From the NCBI GenBank assembly GCA_965200235.1, contig OZ241339.1, positions 496,001 through 560,000 on the forward strand: DNA of 64,000 bases. The letters are read 5' to 3'. This DNA comes from Azotimanducus chitobiosivorans. GTDB lineage: Bacteria > Pseudomonadota > Gammaproteobacteria > Pseudomonadales > Azotimanducaceae. Made by a program: the position numbers and the translations under genes. A model generated the notes under the pieces. That model saw nothing but the letters and a program-made list of their open reading frames with translations, was not told the origin of the DNA and ran no database searches. Positions 25,261 through 32,201 of the stretch are shown in pieces (the stretch's first letter is position 1; each line of letters starts with the position of its first letter).

Positions 25261-25512
25261 ATGAGCGCACAGACATTTGATTCATTGAACGCTGCTCGTG
25301 AACTAGAAGCGGCTGGCATTGAGTCGGAGCAGGCTGCGGCAATCGCAAGTCAAATACGCACTGTTGCGACGCCAAACTCAGGCGAGATCGCCACAAAATC
25401 TGATGTCGCGAAACTGCGTGCGGAGTTTTATCGAGCCTTGTGGTTGCAGGCGGGTGGAATCATCGCAGCGACCGTGGCTCTTGTGAAGCTCATTCCTGGC
25501 GGAGGCGCTTAA
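25261..25512 (+). CDS. Small coiled-coil membrane-anchored protein (DUF1640-like)
   Basis: An 83-residue protein. FDSLNAARELEAAGIESEQA, then ATKSDVAKLRAEF (coiled coil) and a C-terminal hydrophobic segment, ALWLQAGGIIAATVALVKLI, give the DUF1640 plan (FDxxxxxxxLxxxG, ATKxDxxxLR, TM tail). Two related proteins are at 44141 and 48566. Function unknown. It follows the TonB remnant, and its upstream region has ACAGGGAAATCTGAAATG with a weak ribosome-binding site. Confidence 0.65.
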   Translation: MSAQTFDSLNAARELEAAGIESEQAAAIASQIRTVATPNSGEIATKSDVAKLRAEFYRALWLQAGGIIAATVALVKLIPGGGA

Positions 25513-25642
25513 AGCGCGAACGAGAACAGGGCGCAGGGCGTTCGACTGTGCGCTGAGCAGCATGTTCACGTCATCAACGGATTGCGGCGAACTTGCTTAG
25601 GAATATCCTTGATTGCCAAGTGCGCCGTATGCGAGTGCGCGT

Positions 25643-26527
25643 TCATCTTTCTCGACCATGAACCACCATGTCCAGCGTATCGTAGCTCTCGACGCCAAAG
25701 AGTTCGGGCATGGCGTTCATGCCAGTCGGCGCAAACTCGGGATGCGTCCATGCGCCCGCCGTGAGGCCGCCATCAACGACAAGCGCATGTCCGGAGATAA
25801 AGCTCGCATCATCGCTGGCAAGAAAGCACGCCGCGGCGGCGATGTCCTCGGGTACGCCCGCGCGCGGAATCGGCTGCGTCATTGCGAGCACTGGCTTCAC
25901 GACTTCGGCGTAATCGACATTGCCGCCTTCACATGCGAGATTGCCCGCGAAGATAGGCGTGGCGATACCGCCTGGACAGATGGCGTTGACGCGAATGTTG
26001 AAGGGTCCGAGTTCCAAGGCAACTGATTTGGAAAGATTGATGACGGCAGCTTTGAGCGCGGAATACACGTGCGGGCCGTAGCCGCCGCGCAACCCTGCCA
26101 CGCTCGCGGTTGAGATGATGCTGCCGCCACCGGCTGCTTTCATCACTGGCGCAGCGTACTTGATGCCAGCGACGACGCCAGTCAGGAGTCCGTCAACTGT
26201 TCGCGAATAAGGTTCACCGAGGTCAGTGGCGTCAATGTCGCCACCAACACCTCCGAAGCCAGCATTGTTGAAGATGCAATCCACGCTTCCAAAACACTCG
26301 ATGGCCGCATCAATCATGGATTTGACTTCATCTTCAATACAGACATCCACTGCGGCAAAGCGGGTGCCGTCGCCAAGCTCTTGGGCGAGCGCCTGTCCTT
26401 TGTCTGCCTGAATGTCCGCGATCAAGATTTTTGCGCCCTCCTGCACAAAGCGCGTCGCTGTCGCGTGGCCGATGCCACTTGCTGCGCCGGTGATGATGGC
26501 GACCTTGTCTTTGAGCCGGTCAGTCAT
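25643..26527 (-). CDS. Short-chain dehydrogenase/reductase
   Basis: A 294-residue classical SDR. It shows TGAASGIG at the cofactor loop, DIQADK after strand 2 (the Asp suggests NAD(H)), FNNAGFGG, the catalytic Ser in STASV, and YSALK with Tyr/Lys. The tail SGHALVVDGGLTAG is typical. It is the only intact metabolic gene in the 21-27 kb graveyard, and its 5' end is duplicated at 21172-21227. The substrate is unknown; sterol, alcohol and acyl derivatives are all possible. Confidence 0.9.
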   Translation of the reverse strand: MTDRLKDKVAIITGAASGIGHATATRFVQEGAKILIADIQADKGQALAQELGDGTRFAAVDVCIEDEVKSMIDAAIECFGSVDCIFNNAGFGGVGGDIDATDLGEPYSRTVDGLLTGVVAGIKYAAPVMKAAGGGSIISTASVAGLRGGYGPHVYSALKAAVINLSKSVALELGPFNIRVNAICPGGIATPIFAGNLACEGGNVDYAEVVKPVLAMTQPIPRAGVPEDIAAAACFLASDDASFISGHALVVDGGLTAGAWTHPEFAPTGMNAMPELFGVESYDTLDMVVHGRER

Positions 26528-26561
26528 ATCGAGGCATCCTTGAGTGATGAGGCGCGAATTA

Positions 26562-26690
26562 TAGGTGCGCAGGACGATGTGTCCGACGACTTTTGGGAGG
26601 TGATTGACAGATCAATCCAACGCGGGAACCACGGATTGCAGAAAGTTCTGGTAGCGCACCGCCGTGCCAAGATCGTCGAAACGCTGCTCG
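26562..26690. repeat. Second copy of the 24264-24395 segment
   Basis: It joins upstream sequence of the SDR gene to a transposase fragment at about 26684. On the minus strand it holds only the last few residues of the DUF4143-type protein. Confidence 0.85.
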
Positions 26691-27046
26691 CCGCGCACCC
26701 CTGGATCAAGTCCATCCAGGTCGACGGCGGCTCCGAGTTCATGGCCGAGTTCGAAGCCGCATGCCGCGACCTCGGCCTCACGCTCTTCGTCCTCCCTCCA
26801 AGGTCCCCCAGGCTCAACGGCTGCGTCGAGCGCGCCAGCGACGCCTCCAGGACCGAATTCTGGGCCCTCTACTCCGGCGAACTCACTGTCGCCGAGGCTG
26901 CGCACGCCCTCGCCAAGTTCCAGCACTTCTACAACACCGTCAGACCACACATGTCCCTAGACTGGAAGACGCCTTTCGAGTACCTTTCTTCTGCCTTGGG
27001 ACTCCCCGCACAGTCTCACATGTGCCGAACTAGCACACATTCTTGA
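26684..27046 (+). pseudogene. Transposase C-terminal fragment (rve core)
   Basis: About 120 residues from LLAAHPWIKSIQVDGGSEFM onwards: the second catalytic Asp (VDGGSEF), then LPPRSPRLNGCVERA with the catalytic Glu and the NTVRPHMSLDWKTPFEYL tail. This is the C-terminal half of an IS3/IS481-like transposase. The first Asp and the DNA-binding part are missing. A longer frame upstream (to 26381) runs through the SDR gene and is spurious. The TA promoter starts at its end. Confidence 0.85.
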
Positions 27047-27071
27047 CAAGTTGGAAGTTTGCCTTCAGAAT
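27043..27071 (+). promoter_or_regulatory. Promoter of the toxin-antitoxin operon
   Basis: TTGACA (27043-27048), 17 bases, CAGAAT (27066-27071). The -35 is perfect and the -10 matches four of six. The transcript would start about 45 bases ahead of the antitoxin ATG 27123, which has AGGAG and GAGG upstream. Confidence 0.6.
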
Positions 27072-27122
27072 CGCCCACCCACTTTGGCTATCTTCCCTAG
27101 CTAGGAGATCTGCGAGGCTCAA

Positions 27123-27374
27123 ATGTCCAATTGGCAGCTGCATCACGCCAAAAACAAGTTTAGTTCGGTGGTCGATGCCGCAATCGCCGGCGAGCCGCAG
27201 CAAGTCACGAGACGCGGCAAGCCCGTCGTGGCAATTATTTCCATTGAGGAATTTGAAGAATTGCAGCTAGTGCGCAAAGACGCCTCCGCGTCCTTGCCGG
27301 AACTTCTGCTCGATGTGCCGCGAGGCGGGAGCAGGCCGCGTCGATTGGATGTGCACGCGAGGCGGGTCGGCTGA
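27123..27374 (+). CDS. Type II antitoxin, Phd/YefM family
   Basis: An 83-residue antitoxin. NWQLHHAKNKFSSVVDAAIA and then RRGKPVVAIISIEEFEEL form the Phd/YefM DNA-binding fold; the C-terminal residues (LPELLLDVPRGGSR) should wrap the toxin. It would neutralise the PIN toxin and repress the operon. The stop TGA overlaps the toxin ATG by one base (TGATG), so the pair is translationally coupled. Confidence 0.9.
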   Translation: MSNWQLHHAKNKFSSVVDAAIAGEPQQVTRRGKPVVAIISIEEFEELQLVRKDASASLPELLLDVPRGGSRPRRLDVHARRVG

Positions 27375-27793
27375 TGTACATCATCGATACAGACATTCTC
27401 TCTGCGCTTCGTGAGAAGCGCAGGGATGCTCGCATTGAGCGGTGGATTGAGTCGAGACGCCCGTCGGATTTGTTTTTGAGCGTCGTCACTGTTGCTGAAA
27501 TGGAGTGCCAGATTGCGCGTGAAAACGACTCTGATCCGAAAGCAGGCCGCGAACTTGGCGCGTGGATTGACCGTTTGCTCGACCTGTATCAAAACCGCAT
27601 CATCGGCGTGGACCTTGCTATCGCGAAACGCTGGGGGCGGCTGTCCACGGAAGTTGGACATGAAGGCGCGGATCTGTTGATCGCGGCGACCGCCCTCGAA
27701 CGAGGTTTGACTGTGGTGACGCTGAACGTGTCGCGATTTCGTCCCACTGGTGTGCAGACGCTTGATCCATCGGCGGTGAGAGTCGCGATTTGA
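27374..27793 (+). CDS. Type II toxin, PIN-domain ribonuclease (VapC/FitB type)
   Basis: A 139-residue PIN nuclease. The metal-binding acids are D5 (MYIIDTDILS), E42 (VVTVAEMECQ) and D100 (HEGADLLIAATAL), with a threonine/asparagine in TLNVSRF. Homologues cut tRNA or rRNA in the absence of their antitoxin. The cognate Phd-type antitoxin is directly upstream. The pair sits between the transposon graveyard and the tRNA-Val/tRNA-Asp genes. Confidence 0.92.
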   Translation: MYIIDTDILSALREKRRDARIERWIESRRPSDLFLSVVTVAEMECQIARENDSDPKAGRELGAWIDRLLDLYQNRIIGVDLAIAKRWGRLSTEVGHEGADLLIAATALERGLTVVTLNVSRFRPTGVQTLDPSAVRVAI

Positions 27794-27867
27794 AGTCTGC
27801 GGACGCTGCAAAGCGACGTTTTCCGCTGGTAAGAAACACCGCGTGCAGGTATGATGCGCTGCTGTCG

Positions 27868-27943
27868 GGGTGTTTAGCTCAGATGGGAGAGCATCGGCCT
27901 TACAAGCCGGAGGTCGCAGGTTCGATCCCTGCAACACCCACCA
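27868..27943 (+). tRNA. tRNA-Val (TAC)
   Basis: Seventy-six bases. The acceptor stem GGGTGTT pairs with AACACCC, with encoded ACCA. The D arm is AGCTCAGATGGGAGAGC. The anticodon loop CTTACAA holds TAC. The T arm is GCAGGTTCGATCCCTGC. Confidence 0.97.
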
Positions 27944-27954
27944 CGCTTAGATTC

Positions 27955-28031
27955 GGAGCGGTAGTTCAGTTGGTTAGAATACCGGCCTGTCACGCCGGGG
28001 GTCGCGGGTTCGAGTCCCGTCCGCTCCGCCA
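27955..28031 (+). tRNA. tRNA-Asp (GTC)
   Basis: Seventy-seven bases. The acceptor stem GGAGCGG pairs with CCGCTCC, with encoded GCCA. The anticodon loop CTGTCAC holds GTC. The T arm is GCGGGTTCGAGTCCCGT. It is 11 bases behind tRNA-Val, so the two are probably co-transcribed, and an AT-richer island follows. Confidence 0.97.
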
Positions 28032-28043
28032 TATGTACTTTAA

Positions 28044-28058
28044 TGAACATTAGTGAAC
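28044..28058 (+). other. Candidate integrase attachment core behind tRNA-Asp
   Basis: TGAACATTAGTGAAC lies 13 bases after the tRNA end; the related TGAACAATAGCGAAC lies behind tRNA-Cys at 17514. Direct TGAAC repeats directly behind a tRNA resemble the left ends of P4-type integrative elements. No integrase gene is in view. Confidence 0.35.
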
Positions 28059-28163
28059 TCCGTAAATCACTGAAAGATAAGAAACTTTGTTCATCATTGT
28101 TCGTTTGACTTCTCAGTAGTTCGCCACGTAAAGTAGGAATAAAGTCGGAACGAATGTATATAC

Positions 28164-28565
28164 ATGGTCACAAAACTATTCAATGCCAGTTACATTGAAA
28201 GTCTAAAACACAGCGGAAAAGATGAGCGTCCAATGCTCATACGCGATGCGCTAAGAACAGGTCTTTGTATCAATGTTCGACCGCTGAATCCAAAAACCAT
28301 CATCAGCACCAATCAAGCCAATAAATTTATTGCCTCCAGATATGGAGTCTCGACAAAAGAGACGTATACGCCGATCCAAATAAAGCATTTGACGAGCTTG
28401 CTAAAACGTTTTGAGGTCAACATGCAAAAAATGTGGGAGGTCATAACAGCGGTTTCCACTAAGCATATTGATGGCGTAGGAGGTGAGCTTCTATCCAAAT
28501 TGAATGATGCAGGTGTGCAGTCGCCAGATGTTCTGATAAACGAGCAGCGTTACCACAGCAATTAG
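28164..28565 (+). CDS. Unknown protein of the AT-rich island behind tRNA-Asp
   Basis: A 133-residue protein from ATG 28164, with no family I recognise. It is polar and mixed helical, with segments such as KHSGKDERPMLIRDALRTGL and TPIQIKHLTSLLKRFE, and no signal peptide or membrane helix. Its codon use is clearly AT-richer than the neighbouring genes, which suggests transfer. It begins about 130 bases after tRNA-Asp. The upstream 28059-28163 stretch has an AACTTTGTTC-type sequence and no clear promoter. Confidence 0.6.
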   Translation: MVTKLFNASYIESLKHSGKDERPMLIRDALRTGLCINVRPLNPKTIISTNQANKFIASRYGVSTKETYTPIQIKHLTSLLKRFEVNMQKMWEVITAVSTKHIDGVGGELLSKLNDAGVQSPDVLINEQRYHSN

Positions 28566-28699
28566 CTCCAAAAGAACTGCCGAAGTCATATGCGCCTATG
28601 AAGCGATAGAAGGCTGATCTGAGTAAGCGGAAGTAGGACAAGTAAATCTCCAAGCTTGTTTGCTGCACTGTCACCAAAGCGGTGCGGACGAGATACAAG

Positions 28700-28987
28700 A
28701 TGGACAATCCCATGTTGATACAAACCATAACCATCATCAGCACGATCATCGGTACGATAGTTGTAGTTACAATCGCTGCATGGCGCCTTTTTAACAAGCT
28801 CATTGATCCTTTTCGACGTGAAATGAAAGCCGACTACGAAGGACTGAAAACGATAGTTCAGAATGGCACAAAAGAACATGAGTATTTCCGTTCCTCCATC
28901 CAAGATTTGAACAAAGAGATATTGGAAATACGAAAAGAAACGTTGGTGCTGCAAAAAGAAATTCTGACTCGTTTGCTAGAAAAGTGA
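28700..28987 (+). CDS. Membrane-anchored coiled-coil small protein
   Basis: A 95-residue protein from ATG 28700 (MDNPMLIQTI; an earlier ATG at 28682 is less likely). One N-terminal membrane helix, ISTIIGTIVVVTIAAW, is followed by a long coiled coil, LNKEILEIRKETLVLQKEIL. No family is recognised. It has the same plan as the protein at 30522 (N-terminal helix then coiled coil), without clear sequence similarity. Like its neighbour it is AT-rich. Confidence 0.6.
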   Translation: MDNPMLIQTITIISTIIGTIVVVTIAAWRLFNKLIDPFRREMKADYEGLKTIVQNGTKEHEYFRSSIQDLNKEILEIRKETLVLQKEILTRLLEK

Positions 28988-29222
28988 TCGCTGACTTAGA
29001 CCATATTCCTGATGTTGAGAATAAAAAAGGATGGATAAAAGTAGGTATGAAGCACTCTGATAGAGAGTGATATTCATATAAAAAAAGACTTACTAATTTC
29101 TGTGGCACACGTCCGCTTCCAGCACGCCTTAGCTGACTGTCCAATTTTCCCCTACCACCTCTCCCCTTGCGAGTGGGGTTTTGTGCGTTGTGATATAGTT
29201 CGCCCAATTGAGTTTGTCAACC

Positions 29223-29254
29223 GCCCCGCGGCTTTTCTTCTTTCACCGCCGGGC
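29223..29254 (+). promoter_or_regulatory. 5'-UTR hairpin of phase-variable cassette B
   Basis: GCCCCGCGG can pair with CCGCCGGGC, eight of nine positions, around a 14-base loop. Location relative to the ATG matches cassette A, but several stem bases differ on both sides. TATAGT at about 29196-29201, preceded by TGTGA, corresponds to the -10 of cassette A. Confidence 0.6.
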
Positions 29255-29273
29255 ACTCTGAAAGGAGAAATAC

Positions 29274-30021
29274 ATGAAACGAATAACCAGTAAATACCCC
29301 CCCCCCCCCCCCCCCCCCCCCCTTTGCTAAATTAGCAACGCTGGCCGCCGCGCTGCTGGCCTTGCTTATGACGGGGCAAGTGGGGGCGCAGGTCACCGCC
29401 ACGCTGACCGGGCCGAAAGTGCTGCCGGAAGGCGGCATAATTGCCGTCAAGTACGGGCAGTGTCTATTTGGGGATGAAAGCCCAATATTCACGCCGGGCA
29501 ATCGCTACTGCGAATGGCGGGGAGCAGGTGAAACAACAACCGGACTAATGCCCTTTGCCCGGACGGGCCGGTTCACGGTGACCATAAAGAATGAAGGCAG
29601 TTCCGACGCAACTATGAAGAGCCTAGCCTTGCACCAGCAAAGCGGATCTGGGCCGGGATGCGGTTCGGGTGTGGCAGCCACAACGGCTTTCGCATGGAGC
29701 GGCGCCGACCTGCACGCGATAGACGATCAATTCTTTACCTTCAGTTATAACCCCATATCGGTCGCGGCCAATTCGACCCGCGTCATCCGCTTCGAGATGG
29801 CCTCCAGGGCGGACTTCATGATTGACGGAGACTGCGTATGGGAATTCCGCTTCGATGGAAACGTGTTCGCAACGCTGACCGTCGAGGACGACGACGCGCG
29901 GCCGTACATCGGGCCGATTCCCGGACCGCATCCCTACGGCGCGGGTTGGCGTCCCTTTCCCAGTTGCCTGATCGACGGCAAGGGCAACAAAATCCGCCGC
30001 CCCTGCACGTATGTAGAATGA
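29274..30021 (+). CDS. Cassette B: secreted protein with poly-C switch (out of frame as given)
   Basis: ATG 29274 follows AAAGGAG and reads MKRITSKY as in cassette A. It then enters 26 C and stops at 29328, while the body is open in another frame to 30021. With 25 or 28 C it would form a protein of 248 or 249 residues: MKRITSKY, a proline run, FAKLATLAAALLALLMTGQ and a cleavage site near VGAQ. The mature part, QVTATLTGPKVL onwards, is beta-rich and shares no sequence with the cassette A body; segments such as ARTGRFTVTIKNEGSSDATM suggest an immunoglobulin-like or extracellular sandwich fold. Five or so cysteines are present. No known family is recognised. It ends with CTYVE. Confidence 0.72.
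29297..29322 (+). repeat. Poly-C tract (26 C) within signal-peptide codons, cassette B
   Basis: Twenty-six consecutive C, the first being the third base of the TAC codon. It needs minus one or plus two C to join start and body, the same phase offset as in cassette A. Its length as assembled is uncertain. Confidence 0.9.
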
Positions 30022-30052
30022 ATACGTCGAACTGGATTTGACAAACACACAA

Positions 30053-30076
30053 GGGGTGGCAATGACCGCCCTTTTT
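30053..30076 (+). terminator. Intrinsic terminator behind cassette B
   Basis: GGGTGG pairs with CCGCCC (one wobble) around a six-base loop and is followed by TTTTT. CGCCCTTTTTCATG is shared with cassette A. Confidence 0.7.
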
Positions 30077-30144
30077 CATGTTCCAGTGTTCTCAGCTTGA
30101 ATCTTTAAGCAGTTAGCCCCCGCGAGTGTGGTTTCATACGTAGT

Positions 30145-30183
30145 GAGGGGCGCATAGAACGCCCCTATTGCGGATTGAGAGAA
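30145..30183 (+). repeat. Conserved 3' flank, cassette B copy
   Basis: GGGGCGCATAGAACGCCCC followed by TATTGCGG and GAGAGAA, matching 23723-23759. GGGGCG and CGCCCC form a perfect six-pair hairpin here. Confidence 0.75.
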
Positions 30184-30234
30184 TGCCGAAGGCTGGAACT
30201 TGCCTCAACTTCGAGGTCTCGTTTCAATCAGCTC

Positions 30235-30393
30235 TTACTTCGTCTTTTCCACCGTGACGCAACGACCTTGAACCGCACTGCGGCAGACGTAAATTGCGCT
30301 GGCAGCGCATTCAGAGCAATTCAAACCTGAAACCAAGTCCACAGGATCGCATCTATTGAACGCATAGCAGTTGCGCAGTGTTGGTGGCGCACG
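30235..30393 (-). other. Short cysteine-rich open stretch without a start, possible remnant
   Basis: The region 30184-30521 has no clear gene. On the minus strand 53 codons are open between stops and end in RCVTVEKTK. The peptide has six cysteines in regular spacing (NCYAFNRC, NCSECAASAIYVC, GRC), which looks protein-like. No start codon or ribosome-binding site is visible, so this may be the tail of a lost cysteine-rich secreted protein. Confidence 0.3.
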
Positions 30394-30521
30394 TCATATA
30401 AGGGTGGCGCAGAGCGCGTTGGAAAGGCCTCTATTCATTTCAATTGGGCGGAGTTCTTCTCACTTCTTGTCACCTTGCTATCAAATTCGGCTGTCGATCT
30501 TTTTCTGCTATCATCCTAGCG

Positions 30522-30884
30522 ATGGACTCCGCAACCATAAACCTACTAATCGCGTTGGTAAGTATCATCCTAGCCATTGCCGGCACGGGGATTGCCATTG
30601 CTGTGGTGGTGACTAAAATTTTCGAGAAGTCTATTGAGACACTCAAGGTTGAGATCGTTTCGGTTCAAAAGGCAGTTGCTGTTGAGATCGCTTCCGTTCA
30701 AAAGGCAGTTGCTATTGAGACCGCTTCGATTCAAAAGGCAGTTGCCGCTGGCACCGCAGAGCACGGGAAGTTGTGGGAGGCACATAACAAGCAGGGCGAA
30801 AGGCTGGACGCTCTCTTGCTGGCGTTGGTGAGTCCTGAAAGCGCACGAGAAGCCTTGCAGTCGAGATCAAATCTCAACCAATAG
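30522..30884 (+). CDS. Membrane-anchored protein with 11-residue coiled-coil repeats
   Basis: A 120-residue protein from ATG 30522. The N-terminal helix INLLIALVSIILAIAGTGIA anchors it in the membrane. It is followed by three tandem 11-residue repeats, VEIVSVQKAVA, VEIASVQKAVA and IETASIQKAVA, and a further helical tail with KLWEAHNKQGERLDALLL. Eleven-residue (hendecad) repeats form straight coiled coils. No family is recognised. It may be a small oligomeric envelope protein. A longer frame to 30444 exists, but its upstream part is not convincing. Confidence 0.65.
   Translation: MDSATINLLIALVSIILAIAGTGIAIAVVVTKIFEKSIETLKVEIVSVQKAVAVEIASVQKAVAIETASIQKAVAAGTAEHGKLWEAHNKQGERLDALLLALVSPESAREALQSRSNLNQ
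30648..30746 (+). repeat. Three tandem 33-bp coding repeats
   Basis: Units at 30648, 30681 and 30714, each 33 bases and nearly identical (TTCAAAAGGCAGTTGC is constant). They encode hendecads VEIVSVQKAVA, VEIASVQKAVA and IETASIQKAVA. The copy number could change by recombination in steps of 11 residues without loss of frame. Confidence 0.9.
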
Positions 30885-31134
30885 ATCTGCAATACACTAG
30901 GCGGCCACCTTCCGATGCGGCTTCCTCAGCTTCTCGATCTCGTAAGTACGGGCAGTAGATCGGGCCGTCAGGAACTCTCCGGAATCGTATCCAAGTTCAA
31001 TTCAGCATTCATGGTCATTGCCTCCGTTGCTGTTCGTGGTGAAGTGGTCGGCACCGGTCACTCCAAGTCGAGCGGCAACAAAGGGTGCTAAATACGGATG
31101 ACTCCAGCCCGTCCGCCACTATTTCGAAACGACG

Positions 31135-32193
31135 TTACGTGGCCTTGTGTTGCCGCGCAATCTCTCGGATCAACCGTTCGGTCTCATCCCACCCGAGACA
31201 CGCATCGGTGATGCTCTGCCCGTAGGTTGCCGGTGCATCTTGTCGCCCGGCGACCAAGTGGCTTTCGAGCATAATGCCTACAATTTTGCGCGTGCCTGAA
31301 TGCCGCTGCGCAATCACGTCGCGTGCAACGCTCACCTGCGCACGATAGTCCTTGCGACTGTTGCCATGGCTGCAATCGATGACGATCCCGGTATCAATCC
31401 GACTCTTGGTAAGGAGGCCAAGCGCCGCTTCGATTGATTGACTTTCATAGTTTGGCTGAATACCACCTCGAAGCACTAAGTGACTGTCCTCATTGCCGAG
31501 CGTTTCCAAGAGCGCAGGCGCGCCTTCCTTAGTGAGCGAAGGAAAGAGGTGCGCACGCCGCGCAGCGACCAAGGCATCGACGGCGGCTTGCACATCACCG
31601 TCGGTGCGGTTTTTGAGACCCACGGGCATAGACAGGCCGGAGGCGAGCTGGCGGTGAATCTGGCTCTCGACGGTGCGTGCACCGATTGCGCCCCAACTCA
31701 CCAAGTCTGCGTAATACTGGCCGAGAGTTGTATCGAGAAACTCGGAAGCGCAGGGCAGTTCGGTTGCCGCCAACTCCGCGAGCAGTCGCCGTGCGCCACG
31801 TAGTCCCTCGTTGACTTGAAAGGACTCGTCGAGGCGCGGGTCGTTGATATAGCCTTTCCAGCCAATAGTCGTTCGCGGCTTTTCGAAGTAGACGCGCAGC
31901 ACGAGCAGAAGTCGCTCGTTGACTTCGTCCGACAGGGCTTTGAGGCGCGCTCCGTACTCTTTCACCGCTTGCGGGTCGTGAACTGAGCACGGGCCGACTA
32001 TCATGAGCAGGCGCTCGTCTCTTCCGTGAATGATATCCGCGATCTTCCGGCGCGCCTCGGATATCATCGTGGTGCTCGTGTTCGGCATCGGGATCTCTTC
32101 TTCGAGCACGGCTGGGCTGATCAATGGCCGGGCTCGCTGGATGCGCAGGTCGTTGGTGGGGTTCATTTCGTTGTGAGCGGAGCGGTTCGACAT
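31135..32193 (-). CDS. aroG: 3-deoxy-7-phosphoheptulonate synthase (DAHP synthase), class I
   Basis: A 352-residue enzyme that joins phosphoenolpyruvate and erythrose 4-phosphate at the start of the shikimate pathway. It shows the AroF/G/H blocks: LLMIVGPCSVHDP near residue 62, LRVYFEKPRTTIGWKGYINDP near residue 99, SWGAIGARTVESQIHR, VGLKNRTDG and IVIDCSHGNSRKDY, plus IMLESHL near the C-terminus. Length fits the feedback-regulated class I enzymes. Which aromatic amino acid controls it cannot be decided. Its start is eight bases from that of the divergent VOC gene. Confidence 0.94.
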   Translation of the reverse strand: MSNRSAHNEMNPTNDLRIQRARPLISPAVLEEEIPMPNTSTTMISEARRKIADIIHGRDERLLMIVGPCSVHDPQAVKEYGARLKALSDEVNERLLLVLRVYFEKPRTTIGWKGYINDPRLDESFQVNEGLRGARRLLAELAATELPCASEFLDTTLGQYYADLVSWGAIGARTVESQIHRQLASGLSMPVGLKNRTDGDVQAAVDALVAARRAHLFPSLTKEGAPALLETLGNEDSHLVLRGGIQPNYESQSIEAALGLLTKSRIDTGIVIDCSHGNSRKDYRAQVSVARDVIAQRHSGTRKIVGIMLESHLVAGRQDAPATYGQSITDACLGWDETERLIREIARQHKAT

Positions 32194-32201
32194 AGAATAG
32201 C

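Noticed and set aside
27850..27855. TATGAT as the tRNA-Val promoter -10
   Set aside because: Plausible position, but the -35 region (TGGTAA) is poor; not strong enough to list.
30885..31134. Possible gene between the hendecad protein and aroG
   Set aside because: No open frame or motif was convincing; fragments look like IS debris but could not be assigned.
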